From Larix kaempferi (taxonomy: Eukaryota; Streptophyta; Pinopsida; Pinales; Pinaceae), in assembly GCA_027924585.1 (NCBI GenBank), contig BSBM01000870.1:5145001-5209000 (forward strand): DNA of 64,000 nt, given 5' to 3'. A program made the position numbers and the translations under genes. Positions 47,538 to 58,227 of the stretch are shown one piece after another; the first letter of the stretch is position 1; each line of letters opens with the position of its first letter. The notes beneath the pieces were generated by a model. That model was not told the origin of the DNA, did no database searches, and saw nothing but the letters and a program-made list of their open reading frames with translations.

Positions 47538-48136
47538 TGTTGATGTATATGTAACTTCGGAATGTATTTCATCTGTGTATTTTATATATATTTATTGTAC
47601 CCTTATAAGAGATGTGTCATTCCTCTATAAGGAAGTGTCGTCATGTGGATTGACAAGTGTCGCAAGTGTGTGTACTTGCCGATGGGTTATTAGACCACCA
47701 TGTGGGGTCGGCCCTGAATTATATATAATATAATGTGGATGTATCTAGATATACAAGTCGGCCCCATAAGGTCACTAGGCAAAAAGGTTAGTATAAATAG
47801 AGATCGGAGATCTCTATTTTACTCACTCGAAAAAGTAACTCACTCTCACTTGAAAAGTGGCGCACTAGTGAAGAGGAGGATCATCTGCTATCAGGAGACT
47901 ATCTCAGTCTTATTTGGTTGTACTTTGGTTGAGCCATTGCTCTCTCTATCTCTGAGGAAGTTGTGGGTTTTTTCACCTTAGGGCTTTCCCCACGGAAACT
48001 CTGTGTCTCTTGTCTCTTATGCTTTTGATTCTTGTGATGCTTGTCATATTGTGATTGTCATGCATTGATATACTGTAGATGTTATTCTCTCAGCAAAGAT
48101 CCTAGAGTATTGTGAATTAATGCTCAAAATTTAACA
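47538..48136 (+). repeat. 5' LTR of copia copy 3
   Basis: 599 bp, TGTTGATGTATATG to TTAACA; TATA box at 47792-47799. It pairs with 54230-54828. Confidence 0.95.
47792..47799 (+). promoter_or_regulatory. LTR TATA box, copia copy 3
   Basis: TATAAATA, conserved at the same place in all seven other LTRs of this family in the window (for example 54484-54491 and 57303-57310). Transcription would start about 25-30 bases downstream. Confidence 0.65.
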
Positions 48137-48148
48137 TGGTATCAGAGC
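48137..48148 (+). other. primer binding site, copia copy 3
   Basis: TGGTATCAGAGC immediately after the 5' LTR; initiator-methionine tRNA type. Confidence 0.93.
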
Positions 48149-48710
48149 TAACCTGAGAAGAAGACATTTTGCAGTGACGGAAGCTTGCGTTTCTTGTCTA
48201 TTGGGTTTCTCTCCATAGATTTTGGAAACTCAGTATAGTAGATTGAATCTACTCATCAAGGCGCATCTATCTATCCAATCAGAATTCAATTCCGAGCATT
48301 TTCAGATTTGGCCCTAAAAATTAGGGTTTCCACAAAAATAGGAATTTCTGGAATCTGAAGACACAGCTGGAAGCTCCTTGCAAAAATCGAAGTTTAGAGC
48401 TTTGGATCGAGATTTTTGGCTGGGTAGATCTCCGGGAAACTCAAACCCTAATTCACGGCTGTCCCTAGTGAACCCGGGAGGACAAAAAGGCAATTCTGAA
48501 GGGAAAGACTTTGCTGATCTCAAATTCTGAATGCACCAGGCTGATCAGCTCACCAGGGCGCATCTTTCTAACCTTTCAAAAATTTTAAATTCACATTTTG
48601 AATTTTTAGGGTTTCTCTGACAAACCCTAATCTGGGACCAGATCTAGTTTTCAGCACTTCAAGTGGTAAGACCTAAATTTTTTCTATTTCCATTTGAAGT
48701 ACTCTTTAAG
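48149..48710 (+). other. untranslated leader of copia copy 3
   Basis: About 560 bp between primer site and gag. It is shared by all copies of the family here and holds no credible frame. Confidence 0.8.
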
Positions 48711-51700
48711 ATGTCTCTCCACACCAAGCTTGAGGATAAGCTTGAAGGGGCTAATAACTTCCGAGCCTGGAAGTATCGAATTGGGTTAATCCTGGAAGAG
48801 AATGAGTTGGACTCATATGTGAAAGGAGACATCCCTATCCTAGAGGATGAAGAGGCCAAGGTATTGCACAAGAAGAACTTGGTCAAGGCAAAGAGAATCA
48901 TTGCTGATTCTATCAAAGACCATCTCATACCCCATGTGTCTTCTCTTAAGACACCCAAGGAGATGTTTGACTCTTTGACCAAGCTGTTTGAAGGGAAGAA
49001 CATAAATCGGAAGATGACCCTGCGAAACCAATTGAAAGGAGTAAAATTTCAGAATGGAGAAACCATTCAATCTTATTTTTCAAGGGTCTCCCGGATCAAG
49101 GAACAGCTAGAAGCGGTGGATGAAATGGTGGAGAATGGTGAAGTGGTGATGACCACTCTAAATGGCCTACCCAGGTCATGGGATTCCTTTATCCAAGGAA
49201 TTTGTGCAAGGAAGAAGTTGATCTCCTTCAGTAGACTACAGGAAGAATGCTCACAAGAAGAAGCAAGGCTTGTGGCACAAGAAGAAAAGATGGGGAATGA
49301 AGATCAAGCTCTCACAGCTCACACCAAGAAAGGGAAGTTCAAGAGAGAGCCATCTCACTCCAAGAAATATTCACATCACTTCAAAGAAAGAAGAATATGC
49401 TTCACCTGTAATGAGAAAGGACATATTGCCATAAATTGTCCCAAGAAGAAGAAGGACAACAACAACTCCATTAAGAAGAAGAAGGGTAGAAAAAGAAGGT
49501 TTCATGCTCATGCTGCTGAGGATGATGAACCCCCAAAGAAGAAGGCTAGGGCAGAAAGTGATAGTAATGATGACTCATCAAGTGAAGAAGAGTATGTTCT
49601 GATCTCTGCTCTCACAGGTACCATCTCCCATGGTTGTAATGATTGGTTGATTGATAGTGGGGATTCCAAACACATGACTGGGTTTAAGGAATCTTTTGTG
49701 AATCTATCTAAACATGAATCACCCCATAAGGTGAAACTTGGGGATGATTATCAATACCCAATCAAAGGAAGTGGTGAAGCCTCCTACAACCTAGATTCTG
49801 GAAAATTCTTGAAGATGAAAGAAGTACTTTATGTACCTGGGCTCAAGAAGAACTTACTCTCCATCTCTGCATTGGATGCAAAAGGTATGAGGGTTGCATT
49901 TGTGGATGGAAAAGTCCTAATGTGGCCAAAGGGAAAGAACATAGATGATGCACTAGTGATTGGAGAGCAAGAGGGAGGTTTGTATAAATTGAAGGGACAA
50001 CCTGAACATGCCATGGTGCATGAATCCATGGAGCCAAGTGAACTTTGGCATAGAAGACTTGCTCATATGCACAATAGAGCACTTCCAATTGCAAGCAAGG
50101 CAGTAGAGGGTCTTCCTGAAATCAAGACCAAACATGAAGGTGTTTGCAAAGGATGTGCAAAAGGTAAGAACATCAAGAAGGATTTCCCAAGCAGTGAAAA
50201 CAAGGCAAAAGACATCCTGGAAATCATCCACTCAGATGTATGTGGTCCTATGTCATCTAGTTCCCTCAGTGGGTATGTTTACTATGTCTCATTTATTGAT
50301 GACTTCTCCAGGAAGACTTGGGTATACTTCTTGAAGAGCAAAGATGATGTGTTTGATAAATTCGAGGAATTCAAAATCTTGATGGAGAATCAAACTGACA
50401 AGAAGATCAAAACATTCATATCTGACAATGGTGGAGAATTCACCTCAAGTGACTTCAAGAAGCTCCGTAGTGATTCAGGGATTAAGAGGGAGTTGACTGC
50501 TCCTTATAATCCTCAACAGAATGGAGTTACAGAAAGGAAGAATAGAAATATCATGGAAGCAACAAGGGCAATGCTGCATGACCAGGATCTACCTATGCAT
50601 CTGTGGGCAGAAGTAGCTAGAACAGTTGTATATGTGCAGAACAGAACACCCCACAAGATATTGGACAACAAGACACCAGAAGAGGTCTTTTCTGGTAAGA
50701 ATCTTGAAGTCAGTCATCTCAAAATATTTGGTTGTCCAGTATTCACTCATGTCCCAAAGGAAAAGAGGACCAAACTAGATCCTTCACGAAAGAAGAGTAT
50801 CTTTGTGGGTTACAGTGAAAGCTCGAAGGCTTACAGAATATACTTCCCAGGTTTCAAGAAGATTGATGTCAGCAGGGATGTAACATTTGATGAAAACTCA
50901 GCATTAATCAAATCAAGGAAGGCACCTATTGAAGTTTATGAAGAACCTAAGGAAACCAGATTTCAAGACACTACCATGACTGAAGCAGTTCCAGAAGTTG
51001 TTCGTGAGTTTGAAGATCCACAAGAACCTGTAGATCCACCCCGTGAGGATAATTCTCACAAGAGGAAACCTGCATGGGCTAGAGAGATCATTCAAGATGT
51101 AGAAAGATTTGGCATTCCAGAAGAAGAACACAGAGCAAAGAAGAGAATCAGATCACATACCAGCTATGTTGCTTTGCTCTGTGACATTATGAACAAAGAG
51201 CCTTCCAGTTATGAAGAAGCAGTGGAAAAGAAAGAATGGAAGGATGCCATGGTTGAGGAATATCAATCAATAATGAAGAATGATGTTTGGGATGTTGTCC
51301 CAAGACCTAAAGAGAAGTCAGTTGTAACTTCTAAATGGATCTTCAAAAACAAGCATGCTGCAGATGGCAGTGTGGAGAAATACAAGGCAAGATTCGTAGC
51401 TCGTGGCTTCTCTCAGAAAGAGGGAATAGATTATGAAGAAACGTTTGCACCTGTAGCCATGTATACTTCCATCAGAACAATACTTACCCTGGCTACAGCA
51501 ATGAAATGGAAAATACACCAGATGGATGTCAAGACTACTTTCTTAAATGGTGTAGTTGAAGAGGAAGTATATGTGGAGCAGCCACTAGGTTTTGAAATAC
51601 ATGACAGGGAGTCATATGTGTGCAAATTGAAAAAAGCCTTGTATGGCTTGAAGCAAGCTCCCAGAACCTGGTATGGTAGGATGGACAGTTTCCTATCTAG

Positions 51701-52742
51701 TTTGGGTTTTACCAAGAGTAAAGCAGATTCCAACCTTTACTACAAGGTTGAGGAAGGGAATCCTGTAATTCTACTCCTGTATGTGGATGACTTATTTGTA
51801 ACAGGAGATGACAGACTGATTGCAGATACTAAGAGGAATCTTGCTGCTGAATTCGATATGAAATATTTGGGAATGATGCACTATTTCCTAGGTATGGAGG
51901 TGTGGCAGAGTGCAGGTGGGATCTTCCTTGGTCAAGGGAAGTACACAGTAGATATCCTGAAGAGATTCAGGATGATGGATTGCAAGGCCATGGCCACACC
52001 TATGGCATCGAATATGAAGCTTCTATGTGATGCTTCATCTAAGCCAGTTGATGTCTCTATGTATCGTCAGATGATTGGGTCCTTGATGTACTTGAATAAC
52101 ATGAGACCGGACATTTGCTTTGCTGTGAACACATTGATCCAGTTCTTGACGGATTCGAGAAGTGTTCACCTGATTGTTGTAAAGCATGTTCTGAGGTACC
52201 TGAAGGGTACAGTGGATTATGGGCTCAAGTATGAAGAGAATCAAAAGTTTAACCTGCAGGGTTATGTTGATTCAGATTGGGCTGGCAATGCTGCAGATAG
52301 AAAGAGCACATCTGGGTGTTGCTTCAGTATGGGATTAGGTGTGATCTCTTGGTTTAGCAGGAAGCAGTCCTGTGTAGCACTGAGTACAGCTGAGGCAGAG
52401 TATGTTGCAGCTTGTTCAGCTAGTTGTGTGGTAGTATGGCTACGGAAGCTACTGTCTGAGTTATTTGATCTCCCGTTGGATGCTACTGGTATCTTCTGTG
52501 ATAACCAGAGTTGTGTGAAGCTGTCTGAGAATCCAGCGTTTCATGATAGGCCCAAACACATAGAGATCAAATATCAATATATCAGGGATATGGTGCAGAG
52601 AGGAGCTGTGAAGCTCCTGTATGTTGCGACGGACGAGCAAATTGCAGATGTGCTGACGAAGCCACTAGCCAGGGTGAAGTTTGAGTACTTCAGAGAGAGG
52701 CTTGGCGTTCTTCAGATCGAGGACACTTCGAGGAAGAAGTGA
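48711..52742 (+). CDS. Ty1/copia gag-pol polyprotein, intact frame (1343 aa)
   Basis: One frame encodes every copia protein. I chose the ATG at 48711 (MSLHTKLEDKLEG) because the same start is shared by the other copies; 16 in-frame codons upstream lack an ATG. Gag fills about residues 1-225, with a CCHC zinc knuckle at 230-243. Protease has D315-S-G. Integrase shows H447, H452, C479, C482 and the triad D509, D572, E608 with the exact D(35)E spacing. RT has YVDD at 1024-1027. RNase H has VDSDWAG near 1187 and STAEAEY. The stretch between about 270 and 300 is acidic and basic low complexity. It would make particles, copy element RNA and integrate it. No stop or frameshift is present, unlike the other copies. 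Confidence 0.95.
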   Translation: MSLHTKLEDKLEGANNFRAWKYRIGLILEENELDSYVKGDIPILEDEEAKVLHKKNLVKAKRIIADSIKDHLIPHVSSLKTPKEMFDSLTKLFEGKNINRKMTLRNQLKGVKFQNGETIQSYFSRVSRIKEQLEAVDEMVENGEVVMTTLNGLPRSWDSFIQGICARKKLISFSRLQEECSQEEARLVAQEEKMGNEDQALTAHTKKGKFKREPSHSKKYSHHFKERRICFTCNEKGHIAINCPKKKKDNNNSIKKKKGRKRRFHAHAAEDDEPPKKKARAESDSNDDSSSEEEYVLISALTGTISHGCNDWLIDSGDSKHMTGFKESFVNLSKHESPHKVKLGDDYQYPIKGSGEASYNLDSGKFLKMKEVLYVPGLKKNLLSISALDAKGMRVAFVDGKVLMWPKGKNIDDALVIGEQEGGLYKLKGQPEHAMVHESMEPSELWHRRLAHMHNRALPIASKAVEGLPEIKTKHEGVCKGCAKGKNIKKDFPSSENKAKDILEIIHSDVCGPMSSSSLSGYVYYVSFIDDFSRKTWVYFLKSKDDVFDKFEEFKILMENQTDKKIKTFISDNGGEFTSSDFKKLRSDSGIKRELTAPYNPQQNGVTERKNRNIMEATRAMLHDQDLPMHLWAEVARTVVYVQNRTPHKILDNKTPEEVFSGKNLEVSHLKIFGCPVFTHVPKEKRTKLDPSRKKSIFVGYSESSKAYRIYFPGFKKIDVSRDVTFDENSALIKSRKAPIEVYEEPKETRFQDTTMTEAVPEVVREFEDPQEPVDPPREDNSHKRKPAWAREIIQDVERFGIPEEEHRAKKRIRSHTSYVALLCDIMNKEPSSYEEAVEKKEWKDAMVEEYQSIMKNDVWDVVPRPKEKSVVTSKWIFKNKHAADGSVEKYKARFVARGFSQKEGIDYEETFAPVAMYTSIRTILTLATAMKWKIHQMDVKTTFLNGVVEEEVYVEQPLGFEIHDRESYVCKLKKALYGLKQAPRTWYGRMDSFLSSLGFTKSKADSNLYYKVEEGNPVILLLYVDDLFVTGDDRLIADTKRNLAAEFDMKYLGMMHYFLGMEVWQSAGGIFLGQGKYTVDILKRFRMMDCKAMATPMASNMKLLCDASSKPVDVSMYRQMIGSLMYLNNMRPDICFAVNTLIQFLTDSRSVHLIVVKHVLRYLKGTVDYGLKYEENQKFNLQGYVDSDWAGNAADRKSTSGCCFSMGLGVISWFSRKQSCVALSTAEAEYVAACSASCVVVWLRKLLSELFDLPLDATGIFCDNQSCVKLSENPAFHDRPKHIEIKYQYIRDMVQRGAVKLLYVATDEQIADVLTKPLARVKFEYFRERLGVLQIEDTSRKK

Positions 52743-52858
52743 TGGACACATCTGCTGAAGCCATTCCAAGCATGTTGGAAGGAGGATCCTTCACATGGCT
52801 GTGGATGTAAGCGCTGGATGATGAGCATCAGGATGATGTTCTAGTTTCTGCTTTGTAT

Positions 52859-53118
52859 GATCAGTTGGATCATTCACATGTATGTATGCATCATGTTGGA
52901 TGTTGGATATGATCAGTTGGATCATTTATATGTATGTATGCATCATGTTGGATGCTGGATATGATCAGTTGGATCATTTATATGTATGTACGCATCATGT
53001 TGGATGCTGGATATGATCAGTTGGATCATTTATATGTATGTATGTATCATGTTGGATGCTGGATATGATCCGTTGGATCATTTGTATGTATTTTGTATAT
53101 GCATCATGTTGGATGCTT
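52859..53118 (+). repeat. 52 bp tandem array in copia copy 3 3' region
   Basis: Five units start at 52859, 52911, 52963, 53015 and 53067, an exact 52 bp period, each opening GATC(A/C)GTTGGATCATT and holding GCATCATGTTGGATG. Degenerate relatives continue to about 53300. Confidence 0.93.
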
Positions 53119-53439
53119 GGACCATGTATCTGTATATGTATTAGGTGGATACATTGTATGATCAGGTAGATCATGTATGTTGATGGATACATTGTGTGGA
53201 TCATGTATCTATGTATCAAGTGGATACACTATGTATGATGATATGTATCAGGTAGATACGTGGTGTGAATCAGATGGATGCATTGTATGATCAGGATGAT
53301 CGTGGATGACGAGATTCTCCAGATGACATGCAGCAGGATGTTGCAGTGATGATGATCAGGATGATCATGTGTACATCAGGATGATGTATGGTGAGTATCA
53401 GATGATACTTTGTGGCTGTGGATCAGGTTGTGCAGGTAA

Positions 53440-54000
53440 GCATGTAATTTGTGCCCTGGGAGATTTGCAGATGGTATTTTGAGGTTTTGCCTATGGCATG
53501 TAATTCAGTGCCTTGGGACATTTGGCAAATGCTCTTTCGAGGTTTTGCTTGGGAGGACATATAATTTGTGCCCTGGGAGATATGGAGATAGTATTTCGAG
53601 GTTTTGCCTATGGCATGTAATTCGGTGCCCTGGGATATTTGGCAGATGCTCTTGTGAGGTTTTGTCCTATGGCATGTAATTTGCTCCTGGGAGATCTGGA
53701 CAGGATGAAAAAGGCCTCAGATGCTTCAACCAGGTTTTACCATGACCACATGTAATTTGCTCCTGGGAGATCTGGACAGGATGAAAAAGGCCTCAGATGC
53801 TTCAGCCAAGTTTTGTGGTGGACCACATGTAATGTGCTCCTAGGAGATCTGACGGGTAGAGCCGTGTGATCGTAACAGCCTGGGATGCTTCAGCCAGGTT
53901 TTGTGATGGGTCACATGTAATGTGCTCCTGGGAGATCCTACAGGTAGAGCTGTGTGCTCGTAATAGCCTGGGATGCTGCAGCCAGGTTTTGTGATGCATG
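53440..54000 (+). repeat. second tandem array in copia copy 3 3' region
   Basis: About nine units of roughly 55-65 bp, each with CCTGGGAGAT or CCTGGGATAT, GAGGTTTTG or AGGTTTTG, and CATGTAAT. The units vary more than the 52 bp array. Unrelated in sequence to the array of copy 2. Confidence 0.85.
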
Positions 54001-54220
54001 TAATAAGTCCTAAGGATTCCACAGTATGGCTAGTGATGATGAAGACCTGCAGATGGTTGGCCTACATCCAGTATGAAAAAGGACTCGCTCTGTAGAACTT
54101 CCTATGACGAGTAGAGTTAGACATTGGTTGAGATAGTAGCAGCAGTGACGATGATGATGACGATGATCTCGAGAAGAAGACTTGTCTAGCAGATCTGTGT
54201 CGAGAAATACCTTCCTAGTT

Positions 54221-54229
54221 AAGAGGGAG
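54221..54229 (+). other. polypurine tract, copia copy 3
   Basis: AAGAGGGAG directly before the 3' LTR. Confidence 0.9.
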
Positions 54230-54828
54230 TGTTGATGTATATGTAACTTCCGAATGTATTTCATCTGTGTATTTTATATATATTTATTGTACCCTTATAA
54301 GAGATGTGTCATTCCTCTATAAGGAAGTGTCGTCATGTGGATTGACAAGTGTTGCAAGTGTGTGTACTTGCCGATGGGTTATTAGACCACCGTGTGGAGC
54401 TGGCCCTGAATTATATATAATATAATGTGGATGTATCTAGATATACAAGTCGGCCCCGTAAGGTCACTGGGCAAAAAGGTTAGTATAAATAGAGATCGGA
54501 GATCTCTATTTTACTCACTCGGAAAAGTAACTCACTCTCACTAGAAAAATGGCACACTAGTGAGGAGGAGGATCATTTGCTATCAGGAGAATATCTCAGT
54601 GTTATTTGGTTGTACTTTGGTTGAGCCATTGCTCTCTCTATCTCTGAGAAAGTTGTGGGGTTTTTCACCTTAGGGTTTTCCCCATGGAAACTCTGTGTCT
54701 CTTGTCTCTTATGCTTTTGATTCTTGTGATGCTTGTCATATTGTGATTGTCATGCATTGATATACTGTAGATGTTATTCTCTCAGCAAATATCCTAGAGT
54801 ATTGTGAATTAATGCTCAAAATTTAACA
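54230..54828 (+). repeat. 3' LTR of copia copy 3
   Basis: 599 bp, equal in length to the 5' LTR, about 21 mismatches by eye. Confidence 0.95.
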
Positions 54829-54833
54829 ATTTG

Positions 54834-55899
54834 ATGGTATGCAAGTTCATTTTTAAATGTGAATGGTTTATATATATATTTTCTACAGCAAAAAGTTGGT
54901 AACTTTATTTACATAAATCGAGAAGTTGCAATTATTATAGTTGTTTTTATAGCATTGAAAATAAGATTTTAGAGGAGATGATTCTCTACTCATTTATGAA
55001 TTTATAGAAAAGTGGAGCATGGCTCAACCAATCCTATACAAGAAAATTGATGTGTAGTATCATATAGGGAGCTAAAACTCAACTTAAATGAACAGGGAAT
55101 TTTATGTTAGGATAGGATCTTCAATCCAATTTTGCTAAAAGCATTGTATTGCCAAAAACCAAATTTGAGTGATCTCAACATTCAAAAAATTTACCTATGT
55201 TTTTCTATGGCTTCAACTACACAAGTATTCCTTCTTTGTTATCTACCTTGCTCAATCCCTTCTGAGTATATGCAATTGATTTTCGTTGAGCTCACTAGCA
55301 TCCTTTGTTAGTGAATCGACTTTGTGAATTGTTTTTTCTATAAATATGTTCAACGATATAATATATGAATTGATATTTTAGTTCTAGTCCTCTGCTGAGC
55401 ATATGTTGAAGGTTGATATTTGTACATCTAGTAGTGGTGTTAATCTAGTTCACCACTATCAAGGAATCCGAGATCTGAAATTTTGTTAAAGCATTCTCCA
55501 AAGCTAAAGAAAGAATCATGATTAATCTCATGAGCTCTGCATAATTATTTGTGATGTAGCATGTTCCTCGTTTGCATCATAGTTGAATGCTTAAAGATAA
55601 CACCTTCGATGCCACTCCTAGGGTTTCCTCTGAAAGTGCTATCGCCTAATCCATGTGGGATTGATCTATCAAAAGTAAGCTACTTTGATATCCTAGAATG
55701 ATTTTGTTTTAGTGAATTTACATTGGGGAGTGAATATATGATTATGTGAGAGTTGAAATCAGTTGAGGGAAGACATCATTGAATGTTGCCTCATTTCATG
55801 TAATCAATATGCTCCAAGCAATATGTAAGGCCGGAGTTGGGTATCCCGAATGACGTGCATGTTTGTAACATTTGTCCCATGCTTCATAAAGTGTAAAAA
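54834..55899. other. no gene recognised
   Basis: AT-rich flank of copia copy 3, without frames or repeats that I can name; it grades into the satellite that follows. Confidence 0.5.
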
Positions 55900-57047
55900 C
55901 TTCCCATGGCAGAAAATTTCCCATGGGTTAATTTTGAAGTGCATGGGGCATTTTTCTTGTCAATGGGTGAATTTTGAAGTGCATGGGGTGTTTTTCTCAT
56001 CATTGGGTGAATTTAAAAGTGCATGGGGCGTTTCTATCATCATTGGGTCAATTTAGAAGTGCATGTGGCAAGTATTGAAGTGACTTGGGGGAATTTTGAA
56101 GTGCTTTGGGAAAATATTGAAGTGCATGGGGAGTTCTTATCATCCTTGGGAGAATTTAGAAGTGCCTAGGAAAATATTGAAGTTCTTAGGGAAATTTTAT
56201 CATCTTTCGGAAAATTGAAATGCCTGGGGCAAGTATTGAAGTGCTTGGGGCATTTTTCTTGTCAATGGGTGAATTTAGAAGTGCATGGGGCAATTTTCTC
56301 ATCACCGGGTGAATTTAGAAGTGCATGGGTCATTTTTCTCCCTATTGCATGAATTTATAAGTTCTTGGGGTTGTTATTGATCAATGTATGAATGCTTTTA
56401 TAGTGTTGGGACATTTTAAAATAGTGATGAGAAAATTTATCACTTTTCGGGGAAAATTTGTGTGGATTGAGGCATTTTTGTGATTGTCTGGATGATTTTT
56501 TCATTGTCGGGTGTTTTTCTCCCTTGCCTATGGAAACTATTGAAGTGCATAGGGCATCTTTATCACCATTGGTCAAATTTTGAAGTGTCTCAGGAAAGTA
56601 ATGAAGTCCCTGGAAAATCATGGAAGTGGATGGGGGCGTTTTTATCTTTGTTGGGAGAATTTTGAAGTGCTCCAGGAAACAATTGAAGTGTCTTGATGTT
56701 TTTATCATCGTCGGGAGAATTTTGAAGTGGCTGAGGCAAGTATTGAAGTGCATGGTGTGTTTCTGTCATCATTGGGTCAATTTAGAAGTGCATGGGGTAA
56801 GTATTGAAGTACCTAGAGGGAATTTTGAAGTGGTTGGGGAAAATATTGAAGTGCATGGGGAATTTTTATCATCCTTGGGAGAATTTAGAAGTGCCAAGGA
56901 AAATATTGAAGTGCTTAGGGAATTTTTATCATCTTTGGGAGAATTTTGAAGTTCCTAGGGCAAGTCTTGAAGTGTCTCAGGCATTTTTCTCATCAATGGG
57001 TGAATTTAGAAGTGCATGGGGCATTATTCTCATTATTGGGTGAATTT
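55900..57047 (+). repeat. degenerate satellite, about 40-60 bp units
   Basis: About 25 diverged units built from GTGAATTTTGAAGTGCATGG and TTTTTCTCATCATTGG words, with varying unit lengths. Open frames on both strands come from the repetition. Copia copy 4 inserted into this array at 57048, inside a GGGTGAATTT unit. Confidence 0.85.
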
Positions 57048-57653
57048 TGTTGATGTATATGTAACTTCAGAATGTATTTCATCTATGTATTTCATATATA
57101 TTTATTGTACACTTATTAGAGATGTGTTATTCATCTATAAGGAAGTGTCGTCATGTGGATTGACAAGTGTCGCAAGTGTGTGTACTTGCTGATGGGTTAT
57201 TAGACCACCATGTGTGGGGTCGGCCCTGAAATATATATTATATTGTGGATGTATCTAGATAGACAAGTCGGCCCCATAGTGTAACTGGGCAAACAGGTTA
57301 AGTATAAATAGAAATCGGGAGACCTCTATTTGGATCATTTGGAAAGACACACTTCTCTCACTCAAAAAGTGGTGCACTAGTGAGGAGGAGGATCATCTGT
57401 TACTAGGAGACTATCTCAAGTGTATTTTGGTTGTACTTTGGTTGAGCCATTGCTCTCTCTATCTCTGAGGAAGTTGTGGGGTTTTTCACCTTAGGGTTTT
57501 CTCCACGGAAACTCTGTGTCTCTTGTCTCTCATGCTTTTGATTCTTGTGATGCTTGTCATGATTATTGTGATTGTTATGCATTGATATACTATATATGTT
57601 ATTCTCTCTGTGAAGATTCTAGAGTATTGTGAATTAATGCTCAAAATTTAACA
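57048..57653 (+). repeat. 5' LTR of copia copy 4
   Basis: 606 bp with family ends; TATA box at 57303-57310. Confidence 0.93.
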
Positions 57654-57665
57654 TGGTATCAGAGA
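57654..57665 (+). other. primer binding site, copia copy 4 (one change)
   Basis: TGGTATCAGAGA, the last base differing from the usual TGGTATCAGAGC. Confidence 0.85.
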
Positions 57666-58227
57666 CAGGTTGAGAAGAAGACATTTTGCAGTGATGGAAA
57701 CTTGATTTTCTTGTTTATTGGGTTTCTCTCCACGGAGTTTGGAAAAGCAGTATAGTAGATTGACTCTACTCATTAAGGAGAATCTATCTGTCCAATCAGA
57801 ATTCAATTTTGAGCATTTTCAGATTTGGCCCTAAAAATTAAGGTTTCCACAAAAATAGGCATTTCTTAAATCTGAAGACATAGCTGGAAGCTCCTTGCAA
57901 AAATCGAAGTTTAGAGCTTTGGATCAATATTTGCGGCTGGGTAGATCTCCGGGAAACTCAAACCCTAATTCAGGGCTCTCCCTAGTGAACCACGGAGTAC
58001 AAAAAGACAAATCTGAAGGGTAAAACTTTGTTGATATCAAATTTTGAATGCACCAGGCTGATCAGCTCATCAAGGCACATCTTTCTATCCTTTCAGAAAG
58101 TTTAAATTCACATTTTGAATTTTTAGGGTTTTTTCAACAAACCCTAATCCGGGACCAGATCTAGTTTTCAGCAATTCAAGTGGTAAGACCTAAATATTTT
58201 CTATTTCCATTTGAAGTACTCTTTAAG

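Larger units (their letters stand above)
47538..54828 (+). mobile_element. Ty1/copia LTR retrotransposon, copy 3, complete with intact frame
   Basis: A 7291 bp element with 599 bp LTRs at both ends and a perfect ATTTG target duplication (47533-47537 and 54829-54833). Primer site, leader, one uninterrupted gag-pol frame, two tandem arrays, and polypurine tract all lie in order. By hand count the LTRs differ at about 21 positions (about 3.5 percent), so it is not brand new. It is the only apparently complete coding copy in the window and could be an autonomous member of the family. Confidence 0.95.

Noticed and set aside
48663-48710. Upstream extension of the copia gag-pol frame
   Set aside because: The extension has no ATG (it begins at GTG) and the shared start of the family is the ATG at 48711.
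56355-57043. Several frames of 60-130 codons on both strands
   Set aside because: All lie in the degenerate satellite and change with it; no start context, motif or homolog.
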